Shown here: in pieces, positions 35,953 through 38,924 of the stretch | Position numbering within the stretch: position 1 is the first letter of the stretch | Layout: the number at the start of each line of letters is the position of its first letter | Source of the DNA: Dysgonamonadaceae bacterium | GTDB taxonomy: Bacteria > Bacteroidota > Bacteroidia > Bacteroidales > Azobacteroidaceae | DNA length: 38,924 nt | NCBI GenBank assembly: GCA_031267385.1 | Contig: JAIRZF010000323.1 | Coordinates: 1-38,924 of the forward strand | Direction: 5' to 3' | Notes under the pieces: generated by a model | What the model was told of the DNA's origin: nothing | Database searches by the model: none | What the model saw: only the letters and a program-made list of their open reading frames with translations | Program-made: the position numbers and the translations under genes

Positions 35953-37590
35953 ATGAATAAAGTATTCTTTTCTCTGATTATGTCTGTTCTTTTCTGTTCC
36001 TGTTCTTATGGTCAGAGAAATAGTAATGACCAGAATATGCGTAAACTCCAGATGACACTCTATGCCATACAGAATTTGTATGTCGACACTGTCAATGAAA
36101 GTAAATTGGTTGAAGATGCTGTCATCGGTTTATTGGAAAAACTGGATCCTCATTCGGTTTATCTCAATCCTGAAGAAGTAAAGGAAATGAATGAACCTTT
36201 GCAAGGAAACTTCGATGGAATCGGTATCCAGTTCAATATGCTGACGGATACATTGTATGTAATTCAGGTGATCTCGGGAGGGCCTTCCGAAAAAGTCGGA
36301 ATTTACCCGGGCGACCGTATTATGATGGTGAATGACACGCTCATTGCCGGCGTAAAAATGAAAACCAACGATGTGATGAGAAGGCTGAAAGGGCCCAAAG
36401 GAACTACTGTTGGAGTAAAAGTATTGCGCCAGGGAGTTTCCGGTCTGATTGAATTCAAAATTATCCGGGATAAAATACCCGTATATAGTCTTGACGCTCA
36501 TTACATGATCAATAAGAAAACCGGTTACATTTGCCTGAACCGGTTTGCGGCTACTTCTCATGACGAGTTTATGAAAGCATTCAAAAGCCTGAGATCCCAG
36601 GGGATGGAAAACCTTATCTTTGATTTACAGGGTAATGGAGGCGGATATCTCGTTTCTGCTATTGATATTGCCGACGAGTTTCTGAAACAAGGTGAAACAA
36701 TTGTCTATACCGAAGGAGAACATCAGCGCAGGGAAGATGCACGTGCAACAGCAAAAGGTGATTTTGAAAAAGGAAACTTAGTCATTCTGGTCGATGAATA
36801 TTCCGCTTCCGCCAGTGAAATTGTTTCCGGGGCTATACAGGACTGGGACAGAGGTGTTATTGTTGGCCGTCGTTCTTTCGGAAAAGGACTTGTACAACGT
36901 CCGATTCCACTTTCGGACGGTTCAATGATACGGTTAACTACTGCTCGTTACTATACTCCGACAGGTCGTTCGATTCAAAAGCCATACGAAAATGGCAATC
37001 TGGAATCTTATAATAAAGACCTGATCGACAGGTATAATCATGGAGAAATGCTTAGCGCCGACAGTATCCATTTCCCGGATTCACTCAAATACAGCACTTT
37101 AATAAATAAACGTACGGTCTATGGCGGTGGAGGAATCATGCCTGACTATTTCGTCCCGTTAGATACGACTATTTATGCTACGAAAGTCTGGCGTGAAATT
37201 AATGGGAAAGGTCTTACATATCGTTATGCGATAAGTTTAATTGACAAAAACAGAGATACATATAAAAAAGAATACAAAAACTTCAACGATTTCAAATCTA
37301 AATTTACTATTACCGAAAGTATGTTGCAGGATGTATTCAAAATGATGGTCGACGACCGTAAGAACGTAGAACCGGATGCAAAAGATACCGAAGCCACCGA
37401 TAAAGACAGGGAAGAATTTCAAATAGCTAAATCTCTGATTGCCTTGCAAATCAAAGGTTTAATTGCCCGTGATCTCTGGGATATGAACGAATTCCGGCAA
37501 ATCATCAATGACCGAAATGAAACATTAAAAAAAGCGTTGGAAATTATTGAAAACCAAGAAGAATACGACAAATTAATAAGCGGCAAATAA
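35953..37590 (+). CDS. C-terminal processing protease (S41), secreted
   Basis: A 545-residue S41A peptidase with an export signal MNKVFFSLIMSVLFCSCSYG that contains a possible lipobox cysteine. A PDZ domain follows (IQFNMLTDTLYVIQVISGGPSEKVGIYPGDRIMMVNDT), then the protease core with VDEYSASASEIVSGA (probable nucleophile S286) and RRSFGKGLVQ (lysine base). It trims C-terminal tails of periplasmic proteins. I start at ATG 35953 since the longer frame from 35887 lies inside coaD. The gene ends one base before lgt starts, so they are co-transcribed. Confidence 0.94.
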   Translation: MNKVFFSLIMSVLFCSCSYGQRNSNDQNMRKLQMTLYAIQNLYVDTVNESKLVEDAVIGLLEKLDPHSVYLNPEEVKEMNEPLQGNFDGIGIQFNMLTDTLYVIQVISGGPSEKVGIYPGDRIMMVNDTLIAGVKMKTNDVMRRLKGPKGTTVGVKVLRQGVSGLIEFKIIRDKIPVYSLDAHYMINKKTGYICLNRFAATSHDEFMKAFKSLRSQGMENLIFDLQGNGGGYLVSAIDIADEFLKQGETIVYTEGEHQRREDARATAKGDFEKGNLVILVDEYSASASEIVSGAIQDWDRGVIVGRRSFGKGLVQRPIPLSDGSMIRLTTARYYTPTGRSIQKPYENGNLESYNKDLIDRYNHGEMLSADSIHFPDSLKYSTLINKRTVYGGGGIMPDYFVPLDTTIYATKVWREINGKGLTYRYAISLIDKNRDTYKKEYKNFNDFKSKFTITESMLQDVFKMMVDDRKNVEPDAKDTEATDKDREEFQIAKSLIALQIKGLIARDLWDMNEFRQIINDRNETLKKALEIIENQEEYDKLISGK

Positions 37591-37591
37591 A

Positions 37592-38434
37592 ATGATTTTA
37601 TCCTATATACACTGGAATGTAGATCCTGAAATTGTCAAAATATTCGGGATCTCTCTCCAGTATTATGGTATTCTGTTTGTCGGAGGATTAATACTTGCCG
37701 TTTACCTCCTTAAAATAATTTTCAACACAAATAAGATCCCTCCCGAACATCTGGAAAAACTGACATGGTATTGTTTCTTCGGTATTTTCATCGGAGCTCG
37801 TTTAGGACATTGTTTATTTTACGAGCCGGAATACTACCTTGCACATCCTCTTGAAATGATCTTTCCTATTGAATCTAAAGTAGATGGAGGATACGAATTT
37901 ATCGGTTACAGAGGGTTGGCAAGCCATGGCGGCGCTATTGGTTTGACCATCGCATTGGCCTGCTATTCCTGGAAAACGAGGCAAAACCTGATTAAAACAT
38001 TGGATTTTATTGCTATTGTAACTCCAATAAGCGCTTGTTACATTCGTTTAGGAAACCTTATGAACTCTGAAATCATTGGAAAACAGACAGATATCTCCCA
38101 GGCGTTTATTTTTGAACGGGTCGACAATATACCGAGGCATCCGGCGCAACTGTATGAAGCAATTGCCTATCTGATTATCTTCCTCATTAACATGTATTTG
38201 TATAAACGTACCAAATTACTCCGAAACAAGGGATTTTTCTTTGGTTTGACTATTTCCCTGATTTTCGGATTCAGGTTTTTCATTGAATTCATCAAGGAAC
38301 GTCAGGTCGAATTTGAAGAATTCATGAAGCTGGATATGGGACAAATTCTTAGCATACCATTCGTCATCGTCGGAATAGGATTCATCGTCTATTCTTTTCT
38401 GCAAAATAAAAAAACAGAGTCAAAGATCCAGTAG
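37592..38434 (+). CDS. lgt: Prolipoprotein diacylglyceryl transferase
   Basis: A 280-residue inner-membrane enzyme with about seven helices. The catalytic region is LASHGGAIG with H112, and the Lgt signature is RLGNLMNSEIIG (R152, N155, N158, E160), followed by HPAQLYEA. It moves diacylglycerol from phosphatidylglycerol to the lipobox cysteine of prolipoproteins, as needed for the lipoproteins encoded elsewhere in this window. It follows the S41 protease gene after one base. Confidence 0.97.
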   Translation: MILSYIHWNVDPEIVKIFGISLQYYGILFVGGLILAVYLLKIIFNTNKIPPEHLEKLTWYCFFGIFIGARLGHCLFYEPEYYLAHPLEMIFPIESKVDGGYEFIGYRGLASHGGAIGLTIALACYSWKTRQNLIKTLDFIAIVTPISACYIRLGNLMNSEIIGKQTDISQAFIFERVDNIPRHPAQLYEAIAYLIIFLINMYLYKRTKLLRNKGFFFGLTISLIFGFRFFIEFIKERQVEFEEFMKLDMGQILSIPFVIVGIGFIVYSFLQNKKTESKIQ

Positions 38435-38443
38435 CTGAAGCTT

Positions 38444-38606
38444 GGGGCTGTCTCAAAAGTCATTTGGCACGCAGATGACGCAGATTTTATAGATGACCGC
38501 AGATTCTCAATTATCTGACAATCTATGTTTTATCTCATTAAGATTTATGAAAAATCTGCGTAAATCCGTCCAATCTGCGTCATCTGCATGCTTTTGAGAC
38601 AACCCC
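38444..38606. mobile_element. Near-palindromic MITE-like element
   Basis: A 163-bp element bounded by GGGGCTGTCTCAAAAG (38444-38459) and CTTTTGAGACAACCCC (38591-38606), a 16-bp inverted repeat with one mismatch. Inside, GCAGATGACGCAGATT near the left end is matched by AATCTGCGTCATCTGC near the right, so the whole can fold into one long hairpin. No coding capacity is seen. The ends resemble the GGCTGTCTCAAAA type termini of Bacteroidetes insertion sequences, so it may be moved in trans. No clear target duplication is visible. Confidence 0.7.
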
Positions 38607-38635
38607 TTAATAAACGTTGCAGCCTCCTATCCTGT

Positions 38636-38783
38636 ACCTCCCTCTAACTCCCAACTCCCTCTAACTCCCAACTCCCTCTAACTCCCTGTAACTCCCTCTA
38701 ACTTCTTCTAACTCCCTCTAACTCCCAACTCCCTCTAACTCCCTCTAACTCCCTCTAACTTCTTCCAACTCCCTCTAACTCCC
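38636..38783 (+). repeat. 10-bp/7-bp tandem array, pyrimidine-rich
   Basis: About 15 units of AACTCCCTCT, mixed with short AACTCCC units and AACTTCTTCT/AACTTCTTCC variants. It is placed between the MITE-like element and the last promoter. No long open frame of note runs through it. The 38435-38895 gap holds only the MITE, this array, the promoter and the leader hairpin. Confidence 0.9.
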
Positions 38784-38800
38784 TTTTTTTTGGCATGATT

Positions 38801-38832
38801 TTTTCATAATCCGAAATAATTGTTTACATTTG
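38801..38832 (+). promoter_or_regulatory. Promoter for the gene at the right edge
   Basis: TACATTTG (38825-38832) fits TAnnTTTG; TTTT (38801-38804) lies 20 bp upstream, one base off TTTG. The initiation site would fall near 38839. Confidence 0.55.
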
Positions 38833-38834
38833 CA

Positions 38835-38856
38835 CGGGTTCTCCAGGAGAGACCCG
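38835..38856 (+). other. Hairpin at the 5' end of the leader
   Basis: CGGGT...ACCCG with inner TCTC/GAGA pairing gives about 9 bp, one bulge and a 3-base loop. It starts right after the -7 box, so it would be at the very 5' end of the transcript, where it could stabilise the RNA. Confidence 0.4.
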
Positions 38857-38895
38857 AAGAAAACTGAATACAAAACACAGCACATCAATAATATA

Positions 38896-38924
38896 ATGAC
38901 AATTCCGCGTTCCTGTTTTAATTG
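38896..38924 (+). CDS. Start of a gene cut by the window edge
   Basis: ATG 38896 follows an A/T-rich ATCAATAATATA leader of the kind seen before other genes here and about 57 bases after the predicted transcript start. Only nine codons (MTIPRSCFN) are visible, so no identity can be given. A start further downstream is possible. Confidence 0.3.

Overview
The window reads as a chromosomal segment of an anaerobic member of the Bacteroidales (phylum Bacteroidota); I do not assign a genus. Supporting signs: an ATP synthase operon in the order beta, epsilon, small membrane protein, a, c, b, delta, alpha, gamma; promoters that fit the Bacteroides TTTG / TAnnTTTG (-33/-7) pattern; no obvious Shine-Dalgarno dependence; and phylum-typical families (DUF4301, NVEALA-like peptides, six-bladed propeller lipoproteins, TlpA lipoproteins, a parE-coaD-ctp-lgt block).

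Layout: 1-1458 is the 3' end of a TonB-dependent receptor plus a small periplasmic heavy-metal-binding protein. 1554-8822 is the complete F1Fo-ATP synthase operon behind a clear promoter. A small secreted LTxxQ protein with a strong terminator follows. 9369-9501 holds a transposase relic. A glycosyltransferase (minus strand) is divergent from a BlaI/M56-peptidase sensor pair (10743-12328) whose promoter sits inside a perfect 14-bp dyad, and the M56 protein carries a C-terminal DUF1573 domain. TrpB2-type tryptophan synthase, thyA and folA follow.

15340-18241 is the most unusual part. It is an AT-rich block on the minus strand holding a decayed module: an S26 signal-peptidase-like lipoprotein, two NVEALA-like peptide genes, a six-bladed beta-propeller lipoprotein and a small membrane protein. 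Four of the five genes have frameshifts or lack a proper start. The block lies exactly between folA and purL and is flanked by a 74-bp direct duplication of the folA/purL 3' junction. All four differences between the two copies are synonymous in the gene they belong to, which suggests integration of an element that carried a junction copy from another strain.

18265-31385 is mostly minus strand: purL, a hydrolase-dead RelA-type (p)ppGpp synthetase, yifB/comM, a two-gene membrane protein/TlpA operon and an ADP-forming acyl-CoA synthetase; a DUF4301 gene is on plus. 31721-38434 is plus strand: a DUF1080 secreted protein, a GNAT-like protein, parE, coaD, a C-terminal processing protease and lgt. 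The window ends with a near-palindromic MITE-like element, a pyrimidine-rich tandem array and a promoter with leader for a gene cut by the window edge.

Most of the window is core metabolism (ATP synthesis, nucleotide and folate synthesis, stringent response, DNA topology, CoA and lipoprotein biogenesis). Accessory interest lies in the folA/purL island, the BlaI/M56-DUF1573 pair, and several families of short tandem repeats sitting on gene ends (7-bp at atpH and before thyA, 15-bp before yifB, 14-bp at the DUF4301/yifB stops, 10/7-bp after lgt).
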